Source of the DNA: Pseudomonas yamanorum
GTDB taxonomy: Bacteria > Pseudomonadota > Gammaproteobacteria > Pseudomonadales > Pseudomonadaceae
NCBI RefSeq assembly: GCF_900105735.1
Contig: NZ_LT629793.1
Location: 496,001 to 560,000, forward strand
DNA length: 64,000 nt
Reading direction: 5' to 3'
Shown here: in pieces, positions 48,134 to 57,131 of the stretch
How the letters are laid out: every line of letters begins with the position of its first letter
Position numbering within the stretch: position 1 is the first letter of the stretch
Translations under genes and position numbers: made by a program
The notes under the pieces: generated by a model
Seen by the model: the letters and a program-made list of their open reading frames with translations, nothing else
The model's database searches: none
What the model was told of the DNA's origin: nothing

Positions 48134-48700
48134 ATGCGGATCTACATCACAGGCGCCTCATGTGCAGGCGTGACCACGCTGGGCCGTACCCTCGCCTCTT
48201 TGCTCAGCCTTCGCCATCTTGATGTCGATGACTTCTATTGGCTGCCCACCAACCCTCCTTTTACAACCAAGCGCCCGCCCGATGAGCGCGTGGCCCTGAT
48301 TCAGCAATGCTTCGGTGATGACGGTTGGATACTCACCGGTTCTTGTATGGGTTGGGGAGATGCACTGATCAACGACGCCGACCTGATTGTGTTTGTCGCA
48401 ACGCCTACCTCGGTTCGTCTTGAACGCTTGGCTGCACGTGAAAAGGCGCTCTTCGGAGATCGAATCGCGCCAGGCGGCGACATGTATGAAATACATGTGG
48501 CCTTCCGGAAATGGGCATCCCAGTACGACGACCCGACCTTTGCCGGACGCAACAGGGCGTGGCACGAGCGCTGGATGTCGCAGCAAACAGTACCGATTGT
48601 CAGAGTGGACGGGTTGAACAGTACTGAGGAAATGGCGGCGGATGTCATGCATGCATTGTCGCAAGGCATCGCAATAGCTCGAAACCAGGAAGGTGACTGA
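48134..48700 (+). CDS. Adenylate-kinase-like P-loop NTPase
   Basis: 188 residues. Walker A is GASCAGVTTLG near the N-terminus, followed by HLDVDDFYWLPTNPP and a lid-like LERLAAREKALFG. The pattern fits small nucleotide or metabolite kinases related to adenylate kinase and FlaR-type proteins. The phosphate acceptor is unknown. Confidence 0.8.
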   Translation: MRIYITGASCAGVTTLGRTLASLLSLRHLDVDDFYWLPTNPPFTTKRPPDERVALIQQCFGDDGWILTGSCMGWGDALINDADLIVFVATPTSVRLERLAAREKALFGDRIAPGGDMYEIHVAFRKWASQYDDPTFAGRNRAWHERWMSQQTVPIVRVDGLNSTEEMAADVMHALSQGIAIARNQEGD

Positions 48701-48850
48701 GCTGCGAGGCAAATAGCCCAACGCGGGGCTGGGCTGTTCCAAATGCCACTTTCGCCATTAGCTGCCATTCGTGACGTGCCGCAATCGGACGAGAGCAGCC
48801 GTTCATGAACGACTGCCTGCGAACTCAAGCATGCCATCCATCCGAACGGC

Positions 48851-49585
48851 TCAGTGAGGGCTGGCGGTCGGACGAACCACAATCTCACTCACATCCACAT
48901 CGTCGGGCTGTTCAATGGCATAGGCGAGTGCTCGCGCAATGGCGTCTGCGTTGATAGCCACGCGCCGGTAGGCTTTCATTACCTCGCGGGCCCCCTCATC
49001 GGAAATCATATCGGCCAGTTCGGACTCGACGACGCCCGGGCACACCACGGTGACCCGGATCTTGTCCGTTTCCTGTCGCAGGCCATCCGAGATTGCCCTG
49101 ACTGCGAATTTGGTCGCGCAGTACACCGCAGCTGTCGGAGAGACCGCAAGACCGCCGATCGATGAAATATTGATGACCTGGCCGAACCCTTGCGCCTCCA
49201 TGCCCGGCAAGACGGCGGCAATACCGTGCAGCACCCCGCGAACGTTCACATCGAGCATCTGGTTCCACTCGTTGACCTTCAACGAAGCCAAGGGAGACAA
49301 AGGCATCACGCCCGCGTTGTTGATGATCACATCGACCTTTCCATGCTGCGCCTTGGCGAACGCCACGAACGCCTGCATGGACTCCAGATTCGTAACGTCC
49401 AGTGTGCTGGCACTTGCCGAGCCGCCCTCGGCCTGGATCTCGCGCACCAGTTTGTCCAGCCGCTCGGTACGGCGGGCACCGAGTACCACCTGAGCGCCTT
49501 TGGCGGCGATCAACCTGGCGGCCGCTTCGCCAATACCGCTGCTTGCACCGGTAATCAGGACGACTTTGTTTTGAATGTTCGACAT
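48851..49585 (-). CDS. SDR family oxidoreductase
   Basis: 244 residues: TGASSGIGEAAARL, NNAGVMPLS and YCATKFAVRAI. AGGAG lies 8 bases before the ATG at 49585. It is divergent from an AraC-family gene across about 215 bases. Such pairs are common in pseudomonads, and the AraC protein is the likely activator. Confidence 0.92.
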   Translation of the reverse strand: MSNIQNKVVLITGASSGIGEAAARLIAAKGAQVVLGARRTERLDKLVREIQAEGGSASASTLDVTNLESMQAFVAFAKAQHGKVDVIINNAGVMPLSPLASLKVNEWNQMLDVNVRGVLHGIAAVLPGMEAQGFGQVINISSIGGLAVSPTAAVYCATKFAVRAISDGLRQETDKIRVTVVCPGVVESELADMISDEGAREVMKAYRRVAINADAIARALAYAIEQPDDVDVSEIVVRPTASPH

Positions 49586-49801
49586 ATCCGTAGCTCCTGC
49601 TGTATGCATTGAAGTTCAGCATCGACCGCCGATGGCGCGGGCGTTGCTGCGGGGTACGTCGAAAAGATTAAGGGTACGGGCCTGATCGACGCGTGCCAAA
49701 ACCTGCGCAACTTTTGCCTATTCGTGTCTGTGCACGCGACTGGGCGTTACGACGGGCTCGTGGTAAAAACAAGAGTGCCTGGAACCCCCGGGCAGACGCT
49801 C

Positions 49802-50743
49802 ATGAATACGTGTGAGAGCCTTGAAATGGAACAGCACGATGCTTTCATCCTTCAAAACACAGCCATCTACCGTGATGAGCTGATTCGCCTGCTGACGCAA
49901 CGGTTTACGGCGCCCGGGATCTATGAAACCGCGATAGCGCCCCTGCAGGTCATTCGCCTGGACGCACCCTCGGAAATTATCCATACGGTCCATAAGCCGG
50001 CACTTTGCCTGATTGTGCAGGGGCAAAAAGAAGTCGGCCTGAGTGACGACCGTTATCTGTACGACCCGCTCAATTACCTCGTGGTATCGGTGACACTTCC
50101 GGTTTCCGGTCGCGTGCTGATGGCCAGTCCGGAGGCGCCCTACCTGTGTATCCGTTTTGATTTCGAGGCCACGGAAATCGCTCAGGTCATCGCCGATGCT
50201 CCCCCTACGGGCGTGCCGGACGAGCCGGAGCTTGGCCTTTTCCTCGAAAAAGTCGACGTGCCGCTGCTGGAAACAATACTTCGCCTGGTACGGCTGCTGG
50301 AGACGCCGAAGGACATCGGCATGCTGGCTCCGCTCGCCCTGCGAGAGCTGTATTACCGCCTCCTGCGGGGCGTGCACGGACGCCGCCTGTATGAGCTTGC
50401 CCTCGGTGATTCGCAAACGCGTCGGGTAACCCGGGCAATCGATTGGTTGAATAACCATTACACCCAACCCTTACGCATCGAAGAACTCGCCCGGGTAGCC
50501 AATTTGGGCAGCTCTACATTGCATCATCGCTTTAAGGCGGTGACAGCCATGAGTCCGTTGCAGTATCAGAAACAACTCCGTCTGCAAGAAGCCCGCCGTC
50601 TGATGCTCGTCGAAGGACTGGATGTGGCGAGTGCCTGTTATCGAGTGGGCTACGAAAGCCCATCGCAATTCAGCCGCGAGTACAGTCGCCAGTTTGGGTG
50701 TCCGCCCTCCCGAGACACCAACCGAGTTTGCCGCCCTGCGTGA
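49802..50743 (+). CDS. AraC family transcriptional regulator
   Basis: 313 residues from the ATG at 49802; the frame is open back to 49724 and another ATG is at 49826, so the start is uncertain. The N-terminal arm (KPALCLIVQGQKEVGL) is the AraC_N cupin-like domain, and the C-terminal 100 residues carry the paired HTH (IEELARVANLGSSTLHHRF). Divergent from the SDR at 48851. Confidence 0.9.
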   Translation: MNTCESLEMEQHDAFILQNTAIYRDELIRLLTQRFTAPGIYETAIAPLQVIRLDAPSEIIHTVHKPALCLIVQGQKEVGLSDDRYLYDPLNYLVVSVTLPVSGRVLMASPEAPYLCIRFDFEATEIAQVIADAPPTGVPDEPELGLFLEKVDVPLLETILRLVRLLETPKDIGMLAPLALRELYYRLLRGVHGRRLYELALGDSQTRRVTRAIDWLNNHYTQPLRIEELARVANLGSSTLHHRFKAVTAMSPLQYQKQLRLQEARRLMLVEGLDVASACYRVGYESPSQFSREYSRQFGCPPSRDTNRVCRPA

Positions 50744-50792
50744 AAGTCTGACGGGCTGCCTGCGGCTGCAACGATACCCGCTCTCAGCCGGC

Positions 50793-51245
50793 TCATTCGT
50801 TACCCGCTGGAAAGATGCATCCGCCCTCACGCAATAGCGCTTTCACCTCTTCGATCACCTGTGCGGGGTTTTGGCTCAACTGCTCAAAGAGCGTTGAGTC
50901 CGGGCGCACGTACGATTGCGAATCGTGCTTCGCGCTCCACAAGACGATGTTCAGCAGGATCGGAATGAGGTCTATGCCTTTCTCCGTCAATCCATAAAAA
51001 TCCTTGCGCCGGTCATCGGGGTTGGGCGCCTTCGAGAGAATGCCCTGCTCCTCAAGAAAGGCAAGGCGAGAAGCCAGGACGTTGGTTGCGATTCCCTCTT
51101 CCGATTTAAGGAATTGGCCGTAGGTCTTTTTCCCAGTAAAGACGATGTCGCGGATGATCAGCAGCGACCACCGATCGCCAAATACCTCCACGCCGTAATT
51201 CACTGCGCAGTGAGACCGAAAGGTCTCTTTTCGTGTGGTTTTCAT
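50793..51245 (-). CDS. HxlR family transcriptional regulator
   Basis: 150 residues with a cysteine just before the winged helix (SHCAVNYGVEVFGDRWSL), then EEGIATNVLASRLAFLEEQG. Divergent from the NmrA-like/F420-reductase-like operon, with two palindromes sharing ACTTG-N7-CAAGT in between. It is the likely repressor of both sides. Confidence 0.93.
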   Translation of the reverse strand: MKTTRKETFRSHCAVNYGVEVFGDRWSLLIIRDIVFTGKKTYGQFLKSEEGIATNVLASRLAFLEEQGILSKAPNPDDRRKDFYGLTEKGIDLIPILLNIVLWSAKHDSQSYVRPDSTLFEQLSQNPAQVIEEVKALLREGGCIFPAGNE

Positions 51246-51260
51246 TGCCGAACTTTAGCA

Positions 51261-51281
51261 TTACTTGCACATCACAAGTAA
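51261..51281. promoter_or_regulatory. HxlR operator 1
   Basis: TTACTTG-CACATCA-CAAGTAA, perfect 7-base arms with a 7-base spacer, lies 16 bases before the HxlR start at 51245. Confidence 0.6.
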
Positions 51282-51288
51282 AATTTCA

Positions 51289-51319
51289 GCTTTTCACTTG
51301 CTTTATACAAGTGAAAAGC
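51289..51319. promoter_or_regulatory. HxlR operator 2
   Basis: GCTTTTCACTTG-CTTTATA-CAAGTGAAAAGC has perfect 12-base arms. It shares the core ACTTG-N7-CAAGT with operator 1; centres are 33 bases apart, about three helical turns. It lies upstream of the gene at 51387. Confidence 0.65.
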
Positions 51320-51386
51320 CCAGCATGATTTCCACACCTGATGCAGTCGCCGAATCGTTCGACGCGCTGCCCATGAGAGAACGCAT

Positions 51387-52337
51387 ATGCACGTTTTTGT
51401 TACCGGCGGCACCGGCCATTCCGGTCCGTACGTCATCTCCGACCTTATCGCCGCCGGCCATGAGGTCACTGCCCTGGCGCGGTCCGACAAGGCCGCGGCG
51501 CAGGCTGCTGCGCTCGGTGCCAAGGTACGTCGCGGCAATCTCGAGGACCTCGACGGGCTCAAGGAGGCGGCCGCTGCCTCGGACGGCGTGATTCACCTCG
51601 CGCATCGGCAGGACCTGATTCCAACCGGCGGGATCAACGCCGTTGCGGCCGCAGAGCTTGAGATCATGCTTGCCTATGGCGAAGCACTGGCCGGAAGCGC
51701 AAAGCCGTTGGTCGTGTCTGGAAGCGTCGGCTCACCCGGGTGGGCGGGCCTGGGCCGGCCGGCCACCGAGGAGGATCCACCCCTTCCCGGCGGCGATCCG
51801 TACAAAAACACCCTGCGGGTTCGGAACATCGTGGAAACCACGGTGATCGGTCTGGCCGAAAAAGGCATACGGTCTTCGATCGTGCGGATCCCTGAGATCA
51901 TGCATAGCGCCACCGATAACGCGGGCTTCCTTCCGTTGTTGATCGGGCTGGCCAAGGAAAAGGGGGTTGTCGGTTACCCCGCAGAGGGTGCCAACCGTTG
52001 GGGGGCCGTGCACGCACGTGACCTCGCCACTGTGTTTCGCCTGGCGCTGGAAAAAGGCGCGCCGGGCAGAAGCTGGCATGCAATCGCCGAGGTGGCTATC
52101 CCGTACCGTCAGATCGCCGAAGCCATTGCCAGCCGGTTGAACCTGCCGGCCGTGTCTATTCCCGCAGACGTGCTGATGTTGCCTGGCTACTTCGGGTTCC
52201 TTGCGAATCTGGTCACGCTGGACACGCCGACGTCGAACGCCATCACGCGTCAGGTGCTTGGCTGGGAACCGACCCAACCCGGCCTCTTCGCCGATCTGGA
52301 TAGCGGCCATTACTTCCCGGCCGGAGACCGCACATGA
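51387..52337 (+). CDS. NAD(P)-dependent epimerase/NmrA-like oxidoreductase (extended SDR)
   Basis: 316 residues. The Rossmann motif GGTGHSG is at residues 7-13; a segment DGVIHLAHRQDL and a later DPYKNTLRVRN fit extended or atypical SDRs. Overlaps the next gene by 4 bases. Probably regulated by the divergent HxlR protein and thus likely part of a response to reactive electrophiles; this last point is inference. Confidence 0.88.
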   Translation: MHVFVTGGTGHSGPYVISDLIAAGHEVTALARSDKAAAQAAALGAKVRRGNLEDLDGLKEAAAASDGVIHLAHRQDLIPTGGINAVAAAELEIMLAYGEALAGSAKPLVVSGSVGSPGWAGLGRPATEEDPPLPGGDPYKNTLRVRNIVETTVIGLAEKGIRSSIVRIPEIMHSATDNAGFLPLLIGLAKEKGVVGYPAEGANRWGAVHARDLATVFRLALEKGAPGRSWHAIAEVAIPYRQIAEAIASRLNLPAVSIPADVLMLPGYFGFLANLVTLDTPTSNAITRQVLGWEPTQPGLFADLDSGHYFPAGDRT

Positions 52338-52954
52338 GCACTATCAGCATCATCGGTTCGGGAGGCATGGCCACGGCGATCGCCGGCCGTATCGCCAAGG
52401 CCGGACACACCGTCGAGGTGGTCAGCCGCGATCCCGCCAAGGCACGGGCGCTTGCCGACAAGCTCGCTTGCGAAGCGGTCACGGGGACTTACGGCGCCAT
52501 TCCGGCGGGCGACATCGTCATTCTCGCCGTTCCCTACACCCATGCGGTGGCGGTCCTGGCCGACTTCGGGAAAGCGCTCGACGGCAAGGTAATCATCGAC
52601 ATCACCAACCCGGTCGCTTCCGATCTTACTGGCCTCGTTACCCCCCACGGCAGTTCCGGCGCGCAGGAAATCGCCAAGCTCGCCCCGGCCAGCGCGCAGG
52701 TCGTCAAGGCGTTCAATACCCTTTTCGGTCACGTACTGGCCAAGGATAAACGCCTCGATGCGTTCATCGCGGCGGACGATGCAGACGCCAAGGCGCGCGT
52801 CTCGACCTTCCTCGAAAGTCTCGGGCTGCGTCCGCTGGATGTCGGCGACCTGCAGATGGCCCAGTCGCTCGAGTGGCTCGGCCTGATGATGATCGGTCTG
52901 GCTAAAAACGGTGCCGGCACCTGGGACATATCCATGAAGGTCGATATCGGCTGA
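52334..52954 (+). CDS. NADPH-dependent F420 reductase-like (NpdG) oxidoreductase
   Basis: 206 residues. SIIGSGGMATAIAGRIAKAG is the Rossmann motif, then VVSRDPAKARALA, and the C-terminal SLEWLGLMMIGLAKNG is typical of the family often annotated F420-dependent NADP reductase. Pseudomonads are not known to make F420, so the true partner is probably another reductant or flavin. Coupled to the upstream gene by ATGA overlap. Confidence 0.85.
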   Translation: MSTISIIGSGGMATAIAGRIAKAGHTVEVVSRDPAKARALADKLACEAVTGTYGAIPAGDIVILAVPYTHAVAVLADFGKALDGKVIIDITNPVASDLTGLVTPHGSSGAQEIAKLAPASAQVVKAFNTLFGHVLAKDKRLDAFIAADDADAKARVSTFLESLGLRPLDVGDLQMAQSLEWLGLMMIGLAKNGAGTWDISMKVDIG

Positions 52955-52996
52955 ATCTGTTGTCCGATAAGTACCGCTTTTGACCGTTATCCCCTC

Positions 52997-53023
52997 TAAA
53001 GCCCCTCCCACCCATGCCGATAA
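52997..53023 (+). promoter_or_regulatory. FliA (sigma28) promoter
   Basis: TAAA (52997-53000), exactly 15 bases, then GCCGATAA (53016-53023) is an exact match to the class IV flagellar promoter consensus. It lies 115 bases upstream of the chemoreceptor start at 53138. Confidence 0.85.
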
Positions 53024-53084
53024 CCTCCTGGCATCAATCAATCCGAGTTCCCTTACAGCTGATTCGCTCCCCCGCATGCGCGTG

Positions 53085-53100
53085 TGGCACGTCGCATGCT
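53085..53100 (+). promoter_or_regulatory. Possible sigma54-type -24/-12 element
   Basis: TGGCACGTCGCATGCT carries GG, a 10-base spacer and GC, near the RpoN consensus except for A in place of T before TGC. It lies downstream of the FliA promoter and 38 bases before the chemoreceptor start. It may be coincidental. Confidence 0.25.
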
Positions 53101-53137
53101 TGCCTGATCCTGGCCAGACCACATGGAGTACGAGTGA

Positions 53138-54634
53138 ATGCCCGCGCAAGCCCGTTTCATCGAGCACTACCGCAAAGCCGACCGCATCATGCTCGCCCTG
53201 ATCTGGCTGATGGCCCTGTTTTCCCTGGGCCTGGCGTTCTGGCACGACACGCTGCTGCAAGCGCTCATCATCGGGGGCGGCACCAGCGTGGTGCTGACCC
53301 TGGCCTATCGCGTCATAGGCGGCACTCGCCTGATGCGCTGCGCGCTGGGCGTTGGCCTGATGATCATGGCGGCATTGCACATCAACCAGGCCGAGGGTGT
53401 CATCGAATCGCACTTCGGTATCTTCGCGCTGCTGGCGGTGCTGACCTTCTACCGCGACTGGCTGCCCATCCTGGTGGCCGCCGCCACCATCGCGGTGCAC
53501 CACGTGGTGTTCCATGCCTTGCAACACCAGGGTTTCCCGGTGTTTGTGATGGAGCATCACGGCGGCTGGAGCATGATTTTCGTCCACGCGTTCTACGTGG
53601 TGATGGAGACGGTCGCCCTGCTCTACCTCGCGGTTCACAGCCAGAAAGAGGCGGTAGAAAGCCAGGAAATGCTCGAAAAGATGCTCGCCGTCACCACCCA
53701 GTTCAGCGGTGAGGCCGCCAAGGGCAGCCCGGAAAAAGTCCACGTTTCACTCGCTACACGCTTCGACCACTTTCTGACCCAGATCACCGGCCTGATAGAC
53801 GGCGTCGCCCGCGACTCCCATGGCCTCGGCCAACTCGGCCAGGAACTGGCCCACGCCAGCGGCACCCTGGAAAAAGGCGCGCGCCATCAACTGGCGGAAA
53901 TCGCGCAAATGACCGATTCCATGCAGCGCATGGAAGACGCCATGGGCCACATCGCCGTGCACGTCGAACAGGCCGTCGACCACGCGGGTCAAGCCAGCCA
54001 GCAAATCATCCGTGGCCAGGAAAGCGTCGGTCGCGCCCAGCAGGAAATCACCCAGCTCGCCACCCGCCTCCACGACACTAACCAGACGGTCGAAGGGCTG
54101 GCCGTGCAAGCCGAGCAGATCGGCTCGGTGCTGGAAGTCATCAGCAGCATCGCCAACCAGACCAACCTGCTGGCCCTCAACGCCGCCATCGAAGCCGCCC
54201 GCGCCGGTGAGCAAGGACGCGGGTTTGCCGTGGTCGCCGATGAGGTACGCAGCCTGGCGCAGCGCACGGCGGTGTCGACCCAGGAGATCAAGACGATTAT
54301 TGAAGGCTTGCAACACGGCAGCCGGCAAGCGGTTGAAGCCATGCACGATAGCCGCCAAGGGGTGGAACGCTGCGTGGAAGACAGCCAACTCGCGGTGGAG
54401 ATGCTGCGGGCGGTGGGCAATGATATTTCGCAGATTGATCAGCTCAATGGGCGGATTGTGTCGACCACCCGTGAGCAATCCACGGCAAATGTGGAGATTG
54501 TGGGACGGCTGCAATCAGTGCAGAGCATTGCCCAGAACACCGCGCAGGATGTGGAGACGCTGGCCAGGAGCAGTGAGCGATTGCCGCCGATTGCGGTGCG
54601 GCTGGATGCACTGGGGCGCAGGTTTCATCAGTAG
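53138..54634 (+). CDS. Methyl-accepting chemotaxis protein with multi-span membrane sensor
   Basis: 498 residues. About six spans fill residues 15-165 with almost no periplasmic loop, and histidines cluster in [15 protein letters not shown]. The cytoplasmic signalling domain follows, with the tip [20 protein letters not shown]. Such a layout suggests sensing within or near the membrane. Transcription from the FliA promoter upstream ties it to the flagellar regulon. Confidence 0.93.
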   Translation: MPAQARFIEHYRKADRIMLALIWLMALFSLGLAFWHDTLLQALIIGGGTSVVLTLAYRVIGGTRLMRCALGVGLMIMAALHINQAEGVIESHFGIFALLAVLTFYRDWLPILVAAATIAVHHVVFHALQHQGFPVFVMEHHGGWSMIFVHAFYVVMETVALLYLAVHSQKEAVESQEMLEKMLAVTTQFSGEAAKGSPEKVHVSLATRFDHFLTQITGLIDGVARDSHGLGQLGQELAHASGTLEKGARHQLAEIAQMTDSMQRMEDAMGHIAVHVEQAVDHAGQASQQIIRGQESVGRAQQEITQLATRLHDTNQTVEGLAVQAEQIGSVLEVISSIANQTNLLALNAAIEAARAGEQGRGFAVVADEVRSLAQRTAVSTQEIKTIIEGLQHGSRQAVEAMHDSRQGVERCVEDSQLAVEMLRAVGNDISQIDQLNGRIVSTTREQSTANVEIVGRLQSVQSIAQNTAQDVETLARSSERLPPIAVRLDALGRRFHQ

Positions 54635-54648
54635 AGGCCTGACTCAGG

Positions 54649-55512
54649 TCACTCACCTGCAAACCGATTTCTTTTTACCCGGTACATCTCGCCGTCCGCA
54701 TGGCTGAGCAGCGTGTCGGCGTCTTTCCCGTCCGCGGGATAAAACGCCACGCCAATACTGCAGGACGGCATTTTCACCGCGCCAAACTCAGCGCTCAGCG
54801 GCTCGGCCATGACGGCGAGTATCTGCGTGACTTTTGCGGAAACGGCGTCTTCCGACTGGATGTCCGTCAGCAGCACCGTAAACTCATCGCCGCCCATTCG
54901 CGCCACCAGGTCGCTGCCACGCACACAGCCTTCCAGCCGCCGTGCAATCACGCAGAGCACGCGGTCGCCGATGGCATGGCCATGCACATCGTTGATGCAC
55001 TTGAAGTCATTGACGTCCAGAAACAGCAGCGCCAGCTTGCTGTTGTGCCGCAGGGCCCCTTGCAGGGCTGTGTCCAGTCGATCATTGAACAGCGATCGAT
55101 TGGTGAGGGCCGTCAGCGAGTCATGATGGGCAAGGAAACGTAGCTCTTCCTCTGCTTGTGTCAGGGCCGTGATGTCCCGCGCGACACCAATCCGCGCGCC
55201 CACTTCTTCAGACCAGAAGGCCGCCCACAAAATGTGCACCACGCTGCCATCCTTGCGCAGGTAACGGTTGCGGAAGTCGACGTGGGGCTTGCCATTCATG
55301 ACCCGGACAATGGAGGCGCGGGTGCGTGCCAGGTCTTCGGGGTGCATATAGTCGGTGATCAGCGTGCCGGTCAGTTCGTCGGCGCGGTAACCGAGCAGCG
55401 CTTCGCAGGCATCACTTACGAAGACAATCAGATTGTCACTGTCGACCACAAACACCGTATCCAGCATGAGGTGGATCAGTTTGGGATAGAGGGCTTGCAG
55501 GTCAACGGCCAT
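54649..55512 (-). CDS. PAS-GGDEF diguanylate cyclase
   Basis: 287 residues: PAS domain about 12-118 and GGDEF domain about 125-285. The active-site loop GGDEF is at 207-211, and RGSD at 198-201 is a product-inhibition I-site at the standard five-residue distance. So it should make c-di-GMP and be feedback-inhibited. No membrane span. It is convergent with the chemoreceptor, only 14 bases apart. Confidence 0.94.
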   Translation of the reverse strand: MAVDLQALYPKLIHLMLDTVFVVDSDNLIVFVSDACEALLGYRADELTGTLITDYMHPEDLARTRASIVRVMNGKPHVDFRNRYLRKDGSVVHILWAAFWSEEVGARIGVARDITALTQAEEELRFLAHHDSLTALTNRSLFNDRLDTALQGALRHNSKLALLFLDVNDFKCINDVHGHAIGDRVLCVIARRLEGCVRGSDLVARMGGDEFTVLLTDIQSEDAVSAKVTQILAVMAEPLSAEFGAVKMPSCSIGVAFYPADGKDADTLLSHADGEMYRVKRNRFAGE

Positions 55513-55545
55513 AGGTGATGGAGCGTCTGGTTCATATGGCTCCGA

Positions 55546-55717
55546 TCATAGCCCGATCACCATGGATGGCAAAAAGGAATCATAGCGGCCCGCAAAATAG
55601 CCCCAGGCAATGTTGTTGAACCAGATGCGTCGCCACCAGCAGGCTGCGCCACCCTTTGAGGTCGTAGGACAGCGCCTGCCAAAGCAGCCACGGCCAATAG
55701 CATACAAACCAGATCAT
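55546..55717 (-). pseudogene. Possible frameshifted membrane-protein fragment
   Basis: From the ATG at 55717 a tryptophan-rich frame reads MIWFVCYWPWLLWQALSYDL and on to KGWRSLLVAT. After one frameshift the other frame continues IWFNNIAWGYFAGRY and FLPSMVIGL to a TGA at 55546. Unshifted, the frame ends at 55580 (45 residues). The match of hydrophobic, Trp-rich composition on both sides suggests decay of one small protein. I do not recognise the family. Confidence 0.3.
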
Positions 55718-55810
55718 TCGGCGACTCGGATTTTATAATGAACGAATGATTGCTATGCTGAACAACGAATACCTAGGCGTCAACCTGATTAAGGATGATT
55801 TAGAGAACAA

Positions 55811-56392
55811 ATGACCGACATAACGAACAATTCATTTAACAACAACACGAGTCGAATCGACCTCTTGGCCCTGTCGATCAAACGCGAGCGCCAGTTAGCC
55901 GGGCTTTCATTGACCGAATTGGCGAAACGCGCCGGAGTGGCGAAGTCCACCTTGTCGCAACTGGAGTCCGGGATCGGTAACCCCAGCATTGAAACCCTGT
56001 GGTCGCTGGCCACGGCGATGGGGTTACAGGTGACCCGGTTCTTCGAACAACCCCAGCAGCACCTGCGGGTGATTCGTGCCAACGAGGGTCTGACCACCTA
56101 TGCCGAAACCGCCCACTACGCGGCAACACTGCTTGCGGATTGCCCGGCAGGCATGCGGCGCGACATCTACCGCCTCAAGGTCCAGCCCGGTGAAGTGCGC
56201 CTGTCACAGCCGCACCCGGCCGGCACCGTCGAGCACGTGGTGCTGTGCAGCGGCAGCGCGAATATCGGCCCGGCCAATGAGCCCGTGCTGCTATACGCCG
56301 GCGACTACATCAGCTACCTGGCGAATGCGCCCCATGTGTTTGAGGCACTTGAGGCGGATACCACGGCGGTGATGGTGATCGAGCACCCTTGA
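55811..56392 (+). CDS. XRE-cupin transcriptional regulator
   Basis: 193 residues: XRE-type HTH about 15-72 (LTELAKRAGVAKSTLSQLES) and a C-terminal cupin about 120-190. Family members such as PuuR sense small metabolites through the cupin. Convergent with the LysE-type exporter at 56411. The AT-rich upstream region is a likely autoregulatory site. Confidence 0.93.
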   Translation: MTDITNNSFNNNTSRIDLLALSIKRERQLAGLSLTELAKRAGVAKSTLSQLESGIGNPSIETLWSLATAMGLQVTRFFEQPQQHLRVIRANEGLTTYAETAHYAATLLADCPAGMRRDIYRLKVQPGEVRLSQPHPAGTVEHVVLCSGSANIGPANEPVLLYAGDYISYLANAPHVFEALEADTTAVMVIEHP

Positions 56393-56410
56393 CGGGATGG
56401 GTATGTACCC

Positions 56411-57019
56411 TCAGGCATGGATAGGCAGGGCCAACCCGAACAGCACAAAAAACCCACCACAGACTTTATTGAACCGGCGCCCGGTTCGAGCCAGCCAAGG
56501 CCGGACCCGGTGCGCAGCGCTCGCCACCAGGTATTCCACGATGAACTCCACCACGGCGTAGGTCAGCGCGATGGTGATCGTCTGCGCGATGATGCTGCGG
56601 TGGGAATCCAGGAAAGGTGGAATAAACGCCGTAAACAGCAGCAAGGCCTTGGGGTTTGAAATCGCTGATACCAGCCCCTGACGGAACAGCGACCAGCTCC
56701 GCGAGCTGGTTGCACCGGTCGCCTCAAGGCTGACCGGTGCCGCCCGCCACAGCCCGAAGCCCAGCCAGATCAGATACAGCCCGCCGGCCACCTTCAACGC
56801 AAAAAACCAACTGGCCGACGCCTGGATCAGCGCCCCCAACCCCAATGCGCAAAGCGACAGCACGATGGCAAAACCGAGCACGCCACCGGTGATGGTGAAC
56901 AGCGTCTTCCGATTGCCGTGAAGCGCGCCATGGGTCAGCGCCAACAACGCATTGGGCCCCGGCACCACCGCGATGCCGAAGCAGGTAGCCAGGTAAAGCA
57001 GCCAGGTATCAAAGGGCAT
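56411..57019 (-). CDS. LysE family translocator
   Basis: 202 residues, about six spans: FGIAVVPGPNALLALTHGAL at the N-terminus and SAISNPKALLLFTAFIPPF in the middle. The open frame runs to 57094, but the family N-terminus starts at the ATG 57019. Divergent from a LysR gene that probably activates it, as LysG does for LysE. Confidence 0.9.
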   Translation of the reverse strand: MPFDTWLLYLATCFGIAVVPGPNALLALTHGALHGNRKTLFTITGGVLGFAIVLSLCALGLGALIQASASWFFALKVAGGLYLIWLGFGLWRAAPVSLEATGATSSRSWSLFRQGLVSAISNPKALLLFTAFIPPFLDSHRSIIAQTITIALTYAVVEFIVEYLVASAAHRVRPWLARTGRRFNKVCGGFFVLFGLALPIHA

Positions 57020-57103
57020 GATCCGATCCAGTAGGTGTGAGCCAGGCCAGAATCTTGCGGGTGAACAAACAGTCATGAAAAGCGCATAATTCACGTCACA
57101 GCC

Positions 57104-57118
57104 ATTCGATTAACGAAT
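57104..57118. promoter_or_regulatory. LysR-type operator
   Basis: ATTCG-ATTAA-CGAAT is a perfect palindrome with T-N11-A, 13 bases before the LysR start and 85 bases from the divergent LysE-type gene. Confidence 0.5.
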
Positions 57119-57131
57119 AGAGGTAAGCGCG

